Shown piece after piece: positions 26,101 to 33,738 of a stretch of 64,000 nucleotides of DNA. The notes beneath the pieces are model-generated. The model saw only the letters and a list, made by a program, of their open reading frames with translations. It did no database searches and was not told the DNA's origin. A program made the position numbers and the translations under genes. The stretch is from Phytopseudomonas seleniipraecipitans (GTDB lineage: Bacteria; Pseudomonadota; Gammaproteobacteria; Pseudomonadales; Pseudomonadaceae), in the NCBI RefSeq assembly GCF_900102335.1, contig NZ_FNBM01000012.1:1-64000 (forward strand). The letters are read 5' to 3'. The stretch's first letter is position 1; each line of letters opens with the position of its first letter.

Positions 26101-27432
26101 TCAGCAGCCGTCGGAAGCAGCACCCTGCTGCGCCAGAGCCTGTAGCAGCCCGTCGATTTCGCTGAAATCCGGGCGACTGGCAACCTGCGGTTGCTGGCAG
26201 CGCGCCACAAGCGCTGCCAGCAACGTCTGGTGCCGTGCGGGTACGTCGCAGCGGGCCAATAACTCTTCCAGCAAAATGCCGAACGCACGTACTTCGATGC
26301 GCTGCAGCAAGCCATGCTGCGACGACGCCCCGGCGGGCAGGAACGAGGCGGCGCCAAAGTCGCCGAGCAGCACGTCGCCAGTGTCATCAAGGAGGATGTT
26401 GTGGCCGTACAGGTCGCCATGGGTCACGCCTTGGGCATGCAGGTGGCGCAGCGCCGATGCGATGCCGCAGGCCACTTGCAGCGCCTGACCGAACGACGCG
26501 CGCCACTCGGCGGCATAGACGTCACGGCTGCAACTTTCCAGGCTCGGTGGCCCGGCCAGGGTGCGCAAACGTGCGTCGACCAGGCTCAGCAGCAGGCCCT
26601 GATCACCATCCGGATGGCTGACAACGCGGCCGATCGCACCGATCAGGTTGGGGTGCTGTCCGGCAGTGAGACAGGCCGCCATCTCGCTATCCGGCGTGCC
26701 GTCGCTGGTCATTTGCCCCTTGAACAACTTGAGCGCCACGGCCTCGGCAGAGCCGTCCGCCCGCTGCCACAGCGCACGGTGGATGATCCCCGACGCGCCC
26801 TGGCCAAGCACCTCGCCCACCTGCAGCTCAAACCAAGGCACGGCTACCGCCTGCGGTTGCGCCGCCGCAACGCTGGCGAAGGGATTGCCGGCATAGGCCA
26901 GCCAGGCCAGGCACGGCAGCCGCAACAGCTCATCAGGCAACGCAGTTAGCTGGTTGGCGGCGATACGCAGCAGCTCCAGCTTGTCGAGGCGCGCCAAGCT
27001 GGCAGGCAACGCACGCAAGCGATTGCCGGCGAGCATCAGCTTCTGCAGCTCAGTGCAGTCACCCAGCTCCTCAGGCAAGGTTTCCAGAAGATTGTCTGTC
27101 AGGATCAACCAGCGCAGGCGCGGCGGCAGCGCCTTGGCAGATAGCTCGCGAATGCGGTTGGACTTGAAGCCGACCATGCGCAGCGACAGGCAGCGACCCA
27201 CGGATTCGGGCACATGCTCGAAGTGGTTGTTCGAGCAGAACAGCACTTGCAGGCGATGCAGCCGGTGCAAGTCGTCGGGCAGATCACTCAGCCGGTTGCC
27301 GCTCAGGTTGAGCACTTCCAGACTGTCGGCCAGGGAAAAAATCTCCTCGGGAAACTGTTCCAGCGAAGCGCTCAGGTCGAGGCGAGTGATGCCGTGCAGC
27401 TGGCCCGCACGCAGTTGGTCAAGGGTATGCAT
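26101..27432 (-). CDS. leucine-rich-repeat protein with C-terminal protein-kinase domain
   Basis: A 443-residue protein. About eight LRR units (for example LEVLNLSGNRLSDLPDDL) fill residues 15-210. A Ser/Thr-kinase-like domain follows (about 215-435) with a glycine-rich loop LGQGASG, VALKLF Lys, a catalytic loop HGDLYGHN and a metal-binding DFG. The HRD Arg is Gly, as in many bacterial and lipopolysaccharide-type kinases. The architecture is found in Pseudomonas but its substrate is unknown. It lies 64 bp from the VWA segment on the same strand and could be co-transcribed with the chelatase-like gene. Confidence 0.8.
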   Translation of the reverse strand: MHTLDQLRAGQLHGITRLDLSASLEQFPEEIFSLADSLEVLNLSGNRLSDLPDDLHRLHRLQVLFCSNNHFEHVPESVGRCLSLRMVGFKSNRIRELSAKALPPRLRWLILTDNLLETLPEELGDCTELQKLMLAGNRLRALPASLARLDKLELLRIAANQLTALPDELLRLPCLAWLAYAGNPFASVAAAQPQAVAVPWFELQVGEVLGQGASGIIHRALWQRADGSAEAVALKLFKGQMTSDGTPDSEMAACLTAGQHPNLIGAIGRVVSHPDGDQGLLLSLVDARLRTLAGPPSLESCSRDVYAAEWRASFGQALQVACGIASALRHLHAQGVTHGDLYGHNILLDDTGDVLLGDFGAASFLPAGASSQHGLLQRIEVRAFGILLEELLARCDVPARHQTLLAALVARCQQPQVASRPDFSEIDGLLQALAQQGAASDGC

Positions 27433-27496
27433 GAGAGCGCAGGCTCGGCAGCTGAACGAAGCGCGCCAGTGTACGCCATCACGCCAGAAGAGGCTG

Positions 27497-28183
27497 TCAG
27501 CGCCTGGTCAAGGGCTGCAGCGTATCAACGTGCTGGTAGTCGGCGGCCAGCTCATCGGCCAGTTGCAGCGCGCGCCCGAGGCGGATCGGCGCACACTCGA
27601 TGTCGACCACCGTGGCCGGGCACGGGCTGGGCGCCAGCCGCGGCCATTCGCGCAGTCGCCCATCGGTGATCACCAACAGCCGCTGCGCCTCGGTCGGCTT
27701 CAGGCGCTGACGGCGCTGTAGCCAGTCATGGGCCTGCTGCAAGGCCGGGATCAACGGGCTACCGCCGCCGGCGCCGAGTTCGCGCAACCACTGCTGCAAC
27801 GCGCCGGATGCCTTTTGGCCGTGCCAGTGCCACTGCGGTTGTGCACCGTGGGCGTCCAGCACGGCGATGCGCGCGCGGTCCCGGTAAGCGCGCTCGAACA
27901 GCTCGGCGAGCACACCCTTGGCCTTGCTCAGCGCGCCATGGCGGCGGGTCGAGGCCGAGGCATCGACGACGATCAGCCATAGTTGGGTTGGCCGGCTACT
28001 CCGCGGGCGACGCTGCAGATCGGCACGGCGTTTCGGCGTGCCCTGCAACAGAGTGGCGAGCCAGTCGATGGCGCCACTCTCGCCGTGGCGTTTGGCGCCG
28101 CTGCGGCCGCCCGCTTGTTTGCCGGGAGTGGGCTTCGCATCCGTCCCCGCCCTGGCGCGCGGGGGGATGCCTAAGGCTTTTTT
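27497..28183 (-). CDS. VWA-domain half of a ChlD/CobT-like chelatase subunit (-1 frame)
   Basis: The domain has the MIDAS motif DASAS (LWLIVVDASASTRRHG) and a later TDGR, as in chelatase D/CobT subunits. No ATG or GTG precedes the conserved part; the only conventional start is a TTG near 28048, inside a conserved-looking segment (GAIDWLATLL). The frame is open back to 28198, overlapping the end of the ATPase gene in the -1 frame across a slippery AAAAAAG. A -1 shift there would give a 560-residue ATPase-linker-VWA protein, the usual ChlD layout. The linker is rich in Gly, Lys, Arg and Pro. Independent translation from TTG or CTG is the alternative. Confidence 0.75.
   Translation of the reverse strand, partial: KKALGIPPRARAGTDAKPTPGKQAGGRSGAKRHGESGAIDWLATLLQGTPKRRADLQRRPRSSRPTQLWLIVVDASASTRRHGALSKAKGVLAELFERAYRDRARIAVLDAHGAQPQWHWHGQKASGALQQWLRELGAGGGSPLIPALQQAHDWLQRRQRLKPTEAQRLLVITDGRLREWPRLAPSPCPATVVDIECAPIRLGRALQLADELAADYQHVDTLQPLTRR
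28137..28183 (-). other. programmed -1 frameshift signal: slippery heptamer plus stem-loop
   Basis: Reading the minus strand, A AAA AAG (28183-28177) lies in the ATPase frame exactly as X XXY YYZ. Six bases later, GCATCC-CCCCGC pairs with GCGGGG-AC-GGATGC (28170-28137): 12 base pairs, a 2-base bulge and an 8-base loop. The zero-frame stop (TAG, 28173-28171) lies in the spacer. This is the standard layout for bacterial -1 frameshifting, and chlD-type genes near cobN are known to use it. Confidence 0.75.
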
Positions 28184-29178
28184 GCCCAGCGCGGCGGTTC
28201 ACGGCGCTCGCCGGTGCTTTGCGCTTGCGCCGGCAATTCGCCCCAGTTGCCCTCGCCCGCTGCGGGCTGTTCGCTTGGCGCTTGGGTGGGCGGGCTGGCC
28301 GGTGGCTGAGACGGCTGCTGGGGCGGTGTATGCCGACGCCGATGACGCAGCACGAAGTCGGCCACGGCCTCGATATCCTCCTCGCTGATGGCTTCCGCGC
28401 CACGCCAGGCCGCATGGGCGCGAGCGGCGCGCAGCCAGACCAGATCGGCGCGCAGGCCATCGACGCCGGCCTCGAAGCAGCGCCCGGTGATCGCCTCCAG
28501 CGCCTGGTCATCGAGGGGAATATTCGCCACGCGGGCTCGCGCCCTTTCACAGCGCTCGGCCAGCGCCGACTGCTTCTCCGCCCACCGGGCAATGAACGCC
28601 TGCGGGTCGGCATCGAAGGCCAGGCGCCGACGCACGATTTCGGCTCGCGCGCCCGGCTGCGGCTGGCCGTCCAGTGCCAGGTTGAGGCCAAAACGGTCGA
28701 GCAATTGCGGACGTAACTCGCCCTCTTCGGCGTTCATGGTGCCGATCAGGATGAAGCGCGCGTTATGGCGGTGGGAGATGCCATCGCGCTCGACATGGTT
28801 GACGCCGCTGGCCGCCGCATCGAGCAGCAGGTCAACCAGGTGATCGGGCAGCAGGTTGACCTCATCGACGTACAGCACGCCGCCGTCTGCCTTGCTCAGC
28901 AGGCCGGGCGAGAACTGCGCACGGCTCTTGCCCAGCGCGGCGTCCAGATCGAGCGTGCCGACGATGCGCTCTTCACTGGCACCCAGCGGCAGGGTGACGA
29001 ACACGCCGCTTTCCAGCAGCTCGGCCAGGCCGCGCGCCAGGGTCGATTTGGCCATGCCGCGCGGGCCTTCGATCAGCACCCCGCCGATTGCCGGATCGAC
29101 CGCCACCAGGCACAGCGCCAACTTCAGCGAGTCGGCGCCGACCACGGCGGCAAGGGGGAAATGGGCGGTATCGGTCAT
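28171..29178 (-). CDS. ChlI/BchI-type AAA+ chelatase ATPase
   Basis: The zero-frame product has 335 residues. Walker A-like GPRGMAKST (about 40-48), Walker B VLYVDEVNLLPDHL and sensor motifs typify magnesium/cobalt chelatase ATPases. From about residue 285 the tail is Pro/Gln/Ser-rich (PPQQPSQPPASPPTQAP), like the linker of D subunits, and ends at WAKKP. The ATG at 29178 gives the family start; a codon seven residues upstream is also open. With CobN encoded 4.5 kb away, it probably provides the ATP-driven part of cobalt insertion in the aerobic cobalamin pathway. Ribosomes that shift at the end would make the VWA fusion. Confidence 0.85.
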   Translation of the reverse strand: MTDTAHFPLAAVVGADSLKLALCLVAVDPAIGGVLIEGPRGMAKSTLARGLAELLESGVFVTLPLGASEERIVGTLDLDAALGKSRAQFSPGLLSKADGGVLYVDEVNLLPDHLVDLLLDAAASGVNHVERDGISHRHNARFILIGTMNAEEGELRPQLLDRFGLNLALDGQPQPGARAEIVRRRLAFDADPQAFIARWAEKQSALAERCERARARVANIPLDDQALEAITGRCFEAGVDGLRADLVWLRAARAHAAWRGAEAISEEDIEAVADFVLRHRRRHTPPQQPSQPPASPPTQAPSEQPAAGEGNWGELPAQAQSTGERREPPRWAKKP

Positions 29179-29302
29179 GAGACGGTCCGGGCTGGGCAAA
29201 GGCGCCCATTGTAACAGCGGGTGGTCGAATCCCTTGCAGCTGATCTGCTAAGGTCGGCGGTTTCGCGATGCTGTCGCGTGCGATTTATCCAGGGAGACTC
29301 AG

Positions 29303-29881
29303 ATGCGCCTGTGCATTTTCTGCGGTTCCAATGCGGGCACCAATCCCGTCTATATCGAGGCGGCTACCCGCCTTGGTCAGACCCTCGCCAAGGCCGGTAT
29401 CGGCCTGGTGTACGGCGGCGCCTCCGTCGGCCTGATGGGCGCGGTGGCCAACGCGGCGCTCGAAGCCGGCGGCGAAGTGATCGGCGTGATCCCGCGCTCG
29501 CTGTGGGAAAAGGAAGTGGCCCACACGGGCCTCGACGACCTGCGCATCGTTGACTCGATGCACCAGCGCAAGGCGCTGATGGCCGACTTGTCCGACGGTT
29601 TCATCGCCCTGCCCGGCGGCGTCGGCACCCTGGAAGAGTTGTTCGAGGTGTGGACCTGGGCACAGCTCGGCCATCACCAGAAACCCTGCGCACTGCTCAA
29701 TATCAACGGCTACTACGACCGCCTAGCCGGGTTCCTCGATCACATGGTCGACGAAGCCTTCGTCAAGGCGCCGCATCGCGAGATGCTGATCGTCGAGCAG
29801 GATATCGATGTCGTGCTGGCGGCGATCGAGGGCTACCAGGCGCCCACCGTGGGCAAGTGGATCGGCAGGCAGGAAACCTGA
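29303..29881 (+). CDS. LOG-family nucleoside 5'-monophosphate phosphoribohydrolase
   Basis: A 192-residue Rossmann-like protein of the LOG/TIGR00730 group. The diagnostic PGGVGTLEE motif begins at Pro104, preceded by MHQRKALM. Relatives release adenine-type bases from nucleotide monophosphates (cytokinin activation in plants); the bacterial role is often nucleotide turnover. The stop overlaps the Nudix gene start. Confidence 0.85.
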   Translation: MRLCIFCGSNAGTNPVYIEAATRLGQTLAKAGIGLVYGGASVGLMGAVANAALEAGGEVIGVIPRSLWEKEVAHTGLDDLRIVDSMHQRKALMADLSDGFIALPGGVGTLEELFEVWTWAQLGHHQKPCALLNINGYYDRLAGFLDHMVDEAFVKAPHREMLIVEQDIDVVLAAIEGYQAPTVGKWIGRQET

Positions 29882-30309
29882 TGAGCCCGCAACCGCGGCT
29901 GGGTTGTGGCGCCGCCATCGTGCAGGACGGGCGCCTGCTGCTGGTGCGCCGCCTGCGTGAGCCGGAGGCAGGCTGCTGGGGTTTGCCGGGTGGCAAGGTG
30001 GACTGGCTGGAACCAGTCGAGCAGGCCGTGCGCCGCGAGATCGAGGAAGAGCTCGCCATTCGCCTCAAGGTGCTGAACCTGCTCTGTGTGGTCGATCAGA
30101 TTGACCCGGCACGTGGCGAACACTGGTTGGCGCCGGTCTACCTGGCCGATGCCTTCGAGGGTGAAGTGCGCAACGTCGAACCCGAGAAACACGGCGATAT
30201 CGGCTGGTTCCCAATGGATAACCTGCCCGAGCCGCTGACCGTGGCGACCCGACGCGCCGCGCTAGCCCTCAACGAACGGCGCTTGCAATCGACCGCTGCA
30301 ATGAATTAA
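29881..30309 (+). CDS. Nudix hydrolase
   Basis: A 142-residue protein. The Nudix box starts at Gly38 (GKVDWLEPVEQAVRREIEEE) and keeps the REIEEE core, with Ala for the last Gly. The TGATG overlap with the LOG gene fixes the start. It probably hydrolyses a nucleoside diphosphate derivative; the substrate cannot be read from sequence. Confidence 0.85.
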   Translation: MSPQPRLGCGAAIVQDGRLLLVRRLREPEAGCWGLPGGKVDWLEPVEQAVRREIEEELAIRLKVLNLLCVVDQIDPARGEHWLAPVYLADAFEGEVRNVEPEKHGDIGWFPMDNLPEPLTVATRRAALALNERRLQSTAAMN

Positions 30310-30335
30310 CGTCGAGCCATTCAACGGAGCCGCAC

Positions 30336-30467
30336 ATGTCCCCAACCCTGATCCTGAACGCCACCCGCCTCGATGCAGCCTGCATCGTGATCGCGCGTGC
30401 CCAGGTGTCTGCGGTCGCGGCGGCTTCCTATTATTTTGGGTATTGGTTTAGCCACAGGCGCGCCTGA
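30336..30467 (+). CDS. aromatic leader peptide of the DAHP synthase attenuator
   Basis: A 43-codon ORF with ACGGAG upstream of the ATG. Residues 32-38 read YYFGYWF: three Tyr, two Phe and one Trp in seven codons. About 70 nt after these codons lies a strong terminator, then the DAHP synthase gene. This is the layout of ribosome-mediated attenuation: stalling for want of charged aromatic tRNA would favour read-through. The peptide itself is probably degraded. The mixture of three aromatic codons does not show which amino acid dominates. Confidence 0.75.
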   Translation: MSPTLILNATRLDAACIVIARAQVSAVAAASYYFGYWFSHRRA

Positions 30468-30517
30468 TACCCCACAGGCGCCCTAGTAACTCAGGGTCGC
30501 CACCAGACAGTTTCTCG

Positions 30518-30557
30518 AAACCCCCGGTCGGCCTCCCGACCGGGGGTTTTGTTTTTT
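30518..30557 (+). terminator. attenuator terminator upstream of DAHP synthase
   Basis: AAACCCCCGGTCGG, a CCTC loop and CCGACCGGGGGTTT make a 14-bp stem followed by TTTTGTTTTTT-like sequence. A second, weaker hairpin (GGCGCCCT with AGGGTCGCC, 30477-30502) precedes it and may be the competing structure. Confidence 0.85.
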
Positions 30558-30590
30558 CCGGCACACCGATTTTCCAACGAGGATTTCACC

Positions 30591-30704
30591 ATGACCGCCT
30601 ATATCAACTGCATCACCTACCAAACCTATTACCGCTACAGCTGGCGATTTACCGGCAGCCGAGCTGCCCATCCACTCAATCGAACATCCCATCGAGCCAG
30701 ATAG
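30591..30704 (+). CDS. second small aromatic-rich ORF before DAHP synthase
   Basis: A 37-codon ORF between the attenuator and the DAHP synthase gene. Tyr occurs at 4, 10, 13, 14 and 16, with Trp18 and Phe20 (QTYYRYSWRF). Its translation start region (GAGGATTTCACC then ATG) almost repeats that of the synthase gene (GAGGAAATCACC then ATG). It ends 44 bp before the synthase start. It could be a second control peptide acting on translation or a relic of a duplicated start region. No homologue is recognised. Confidence 0.5.
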   Translation: MTAYINCITYQTYYRYSWRFTGSRAAHPLNRTSHRAR

Positions 30705-30748
30705 TGCGCCGCGCGCGGTAATAGTCCGCGCCGGCCGAGGAAATCACC

Positions 30749-31837
30749 ATGTCCGTAGCCGTCAATTCCCGCTCCACCGCCAAGCCCGCTGATCTGCACC
30801 TGGTCACTACGCCGCCCCGCCGCCACACCTCGCCCCTGCCCAGCGCCCTCCAGCTGCGCGAAGAACTGCCTCTCCCTGCCGCCCTGGCGCGCCAGGTACA
30901 GCAACAGCGCCACTCGATCCGCGCCATTCTTGATGGTCATGACCCGCGCCTGCTGGTGGTGGTCGGCCCCTGCTCCCTGCACGACGATGCCGCCGTACTC
31001 GAATACGCCGAACGCCTGGCTACCCTGAGCCAACGCGTGGGGGATCGTCTGCTGCTGGTGATGCGCGCCTATGTCGAAAAGCCGCGCACCACGGTGGGTT
31101 GGAAGGGCCTGGTCTATGACCCGGCGTTGGATGGCAGCGGCGACATGGCCGAGGGGCTGCGCCGCTCGCGGCAGCTGATGCTGCGCATGCTGGAGCTGGG
31201 TCTGCCACTGGCCAGCGAGATCCTCCAGCCGCTGGTGGCCGGCTACTTCGACGACCTGCTCGGCTGGGCGGCGATTGGCGCACGCACCAGTGAATCCCAG
31301 GTGCACCGCGAGCTGGTCAGCGGTCTGGAGATGCCGGTGGGCTTCAAGAACGGCACCGACGGCAGCCTCGGCATCGCCTGTGACGCCATGCGCTCGGCAG
31401 CCCATGCCCACCAGCACTTCGGTGTCGATGGCCATGGCCGCCCGGCACTGGTACACACCCACGGCAATCCGGACACCCACCTGGTGTTGCGCGGCGGCCA
31501 CGCTGGGCCGAACTATGACGCCACCAGCGTCGCCGCTGCCCGCGCCGAGCTGGAGCGCCAGGGCATCGCGCCACGGATCATGGTCGACTGCAGCCATGCC
31601 AACAGCGGCAAGAACCCAATGCGCCAGCCCGAGGTGCTGAGCAGCGTGCTCGACCAGCGCCTCGCTGGCGACGGCGCCCTGCGTGCGGTGATGATCGAAA
31701 GCCACCTGTTTGACGGCGCTCAAAGCCTCGGCGGCGAGTTGCGCTACGGCGTCTCGATCACCGACGGCTGCCTCGGCTGGACGGGTACCGAACGCATGCT
31801 GGTAGACGCTGCCATCCGCATGCGCCACTTGGTCTGA
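30749..31837 (+). CDS. 3-deoxy-7-phosphoheptulonate (DAHP) synthase, class I
   Basis: A 362-residue AroF/AroG/AroH-type enzyme joining phosphoenolpyruvate and erythrose-4-phosphate at the entry to aromatic amino acid synthesis. Family motifs include VVGPCSLHD, MRAYVEKPRTTVGWKG, GFKNGTDGS and MVDCSHANSGK. The upstream aromatic leader and terminator indicate transcription attenuation. Which amino acid inhibits the enzyme cannot be told from sequence. P. aeruginosa has a DAHP synthase in the same chelatase-cobN neighbourhood. Confidence 0.92.
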   Translation: MSVAVNSRSTAKPADLHLVTTPPRRHTSPLPSALQLREELPLPAALARQVQQQRHSIRAILDGHDPRLLVVVGPCSLHDDAAVLEYAERLATLSQRVGDRLLLVMRAYVEKPRTTVGWKGLVYDPALDGSGDMAEGLRRSRQLMLRMLELGLPLASEILQPLVAGYFDDLLGWAAIGARTSESQVHRELVSGLEMPVGFKNGTDGSLGIACDAMRSAAHAHQHFGVDGHGRPALVHTHGNPDTHLVLRGGHAGPNYDATSVAAARAELERQGIAPRIMVDCSHANSGKNPMRQPEVLSSVLDQRLAGDGALRAVMIESHLFDGAQSLGGELRYGVSITDGCLGWTGTERMLVDAAIRMRHLV

Positions 31838-31843
31838 CCGCCC

Positions 31844-31876
31844 GTAGCCTGGCGTTGAGCGAAGCGATACCCAGGG
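31844..31876. repeat. GTAGCCTGGCGTTGAGCGAA repeat, copy at DAHP synthase 3' end
   Basis: A 33-bp element running GTAGCCTGGCGTTGAGCG to GATACCCAGGG, starting 6 bp after the synthase stop. Reverse-oriented copies occur at 33699-33731 and 24508-24540. It is a dispersed extragenic repeat. Confidence 0.65.
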
Positions 31877-31893
31877 CGTCCTCGCGGGTATCG

Positions 31894-33501
31894 CTACCTC
31901 TGGTACTGCCAGCCTACCTCGATCCACTGCAGCCGGTCGGTGATCGCCAAGGCCTCGATGAACGCCGCGTCATGGGACACCACGATCAGCCCCCCACGAT
32001 ATTCTCGCAGCATGCCTTCGACGGCCAGCAACGAGTCGAGATCGATATGGTTGTCCGGCTCGTCGAGCAGCAGCAATGGCGCTGCCGGCTGACCATCAAT
32101 GACCCCGGCAAGCGCCAGCTTCAGGCGTTCACCGCCGCTGAGCCGTGCGCAAGGAAGCAGCCCCCGCTGGGTATCCAACCCCAGGTGCCTCAGGCGCGCA
32201 CGGGCGACGGCTTCCGGCAACCCTGGATTGCAGCGACGCAGGTGATCCAGTGCTGAATGCGCGGCGTGCAGGCAGGACAGCCGCTGGTCCAGATAAGCCA
32301 GCGGCACCTCGATCCGGCATTCGCCCGCCGCCGCAGCGCGTTGGCCCGCGAGTATCGCCAATACGGTCGATTTCCCGCAGCCATTGGGCCCGGTGATCGC
32401 CAGCCGGCGCGGGCCGAACAACTCGATATCCGGCAGGCCGGCGCCCGAGAACGGCAGGCGAACGCCCTGCAGGCTGAGAATTCGTTTACCGTCGGGCAGG
32501 TTGGGCAACGCACCGTGCAGGCTTATCACCTGCTGCTCGTCGACCCGGGCTGCGGCTTCTCGCACCGCGTCATCGAACCCGCTACGCGCCTCGCTGCGCC
32601 GCTGCTGCAGCCGCCCGGCGCTGGCTTCGCTGCGGTTCTTCTGGCGATTCACCAGGATCTGCGCCTGGTTGCTATCCCGCGCGCTTCGCGCCCCGCTGGC
32701 GGCACGGCGCTGCTGGCGTTGCTGCTGCACGTGCAACTCCCGTTCGCCTCGTTTGCGCTCGGTGCGGGCGTGCTCCAGCGCCTGCTGGGCGGCCTGCCGT
32801 TCACGCAACAGACAGTCTCGATAGACGCTGTAATTGCCGCCATAGGCGCGCAGCCCGCCTGGCGATAATTCGACGATACGCTGCATGCCGTCGAGCAGTT
32901 CACGGTCATGGCTGATCACCAGCAACCCACCCGGCCACTGCTGCAGGCGCCGATAGAGGCGCTGGCGGCTGGCCTGGTCCAGGTGGTTGCTGGGCTCATC
33001 GAGAATCAGCAGATCGGCACCGCTGAGAAACACCCCGAGCAGCGCCACACGCGTGCGCTCGCCACCGCTGAGCAGGGCGGCCGGGGTTTGCGGGTTTAGG
33101 TGGCCAAGGCCGTCGTCGTGCAACGCCGCGTGCAGCCGTTCGGCAATATCCCACCGGCCTTCGAGCGTCTCGATATCGTCCTCGCCCATGCGCCCCTCGG
33201 TCACCCGACACAGTGCATCGAACGGCGCAGCGAAGCCCAGCAGGTCAACCACCCGAGCGCCTTCCGGCTCCTCGATATCCTGGGGCAAATAGGCAACCTG
33301 TGCCTGCCGCACGATACGCCCTTCAGTAGGCGGCAACAGGCCAGCGAGCAGGCGGCCGAGCACGCTCTTACCGGCACCGTTGCGCCCTACCAGGCCGGTA
33401 TGCCGGGCATCGAAGGTTTCGCTCAGTTCATCGAACAGAGTCTGACCATTGGAGAAATGAAAGGACACGCGCTCGAGCGCGATAACAGGCGGGTTCGTCA
33501 T
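31894..33501 (-). CDS. ABC-F family ATPase
   Basis: A 535-residue protein with two ABC domains and no membrane segment. Walker A motifs are GRNGAGKS (about 37) and GPNGCGKST (second half); signatures are LSGGERTRVAL and LSGGERLKLAL; Walker B motifs are LLILDEPSNHLD and LLLLDEPDNHID. A basic linker (about 240-320, rich in Arg, Gln and Glu) separates them. ABC-F proteins usually act on ribosomes, in translation control or antibiotic protection. The ATG at 33501 gives the family N-terminus; an upstream frame adds 15 residues. Confidence 0.88.
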   Translation of the reverse strand: MTNPPVIALERVSFHFSNGQTLFDELSETFDARHTGLVGRNGAGKSVLGRLLAGLLPPTEGRIVRQAQVAYLPQDIEEPEGARVVDLLGFAAPFDALCRVTEGRMGEDDIETLEGRWDIAERLHAALHDDGLGHLNPQTPAALLSGGERTRVALLGVFLSGADLLILDEPSNHLDQASRQRLYRRLQQWPGGLLVISHDRELLDGMQRIVELSPGGLRAYGGNYSVYRDCLLRERQAAQQALEHARTERKRGERELHVQQQRQQRRAASGARSARDSNQAQILVNRQKNRSEASAGRLQQRRSEARSGFDDAVREAAARVDEQQVISLHGALPNLPDGKRILSLQGVRLPFSGAGLPDIELFGPRRLAITGPNGCGKSTVLAILAGQRAAAAGECRIEVPLAYLDQRLSCLHAAHSALDHLRRCNPGLPEAVARARLRHLGLDTQRGLLPCARLSGGERLKLALAGVIDGQPAAPLLLLDEPDNHIDLDSLLAVEGMLREYRGGLIVVSHDAAFIEALAITDRLQWIEVGWQYQR

Positions 33502-33698
33502 GGATGACTCCAGGCAATGCCGTGAAAACGCGAGGCACAAGGCCACGGCGGACCATCACAGGTCGTGCGGACACGACGGCATTACTGGCGCATTGGACGA
33601 AACTCCAGAAGGGAATGAACGGCCAGGGTAAACCTGGGCAAGCCACGGGGCAACCCGCGAAGCCAATGGGCTGAGCGCAGCGGTTCCCGGAAGATCGC

Positions 33699-33731
33699 CC
33701 CTGGGTATCGCCTCGCTCAACGCCAGCTACG
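33699..33731. repeat. GTAGCCTGGCGTTGAGCGAA repeat, reverse copy at cobN 3' end
   Basis: The reverse complement reads GTAGCTGGCGTTGAGCGAGG to GATACCCAGGG, closely matching the copy at 31844. It ends 8 bp before the cobN stop codon on the minus strand, so this family tends to sit at gene ends here. The rest of 33502-33738 shows no gene. Confidence 0.65.
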
Positions 33732-33738
33732 GGCGTTT

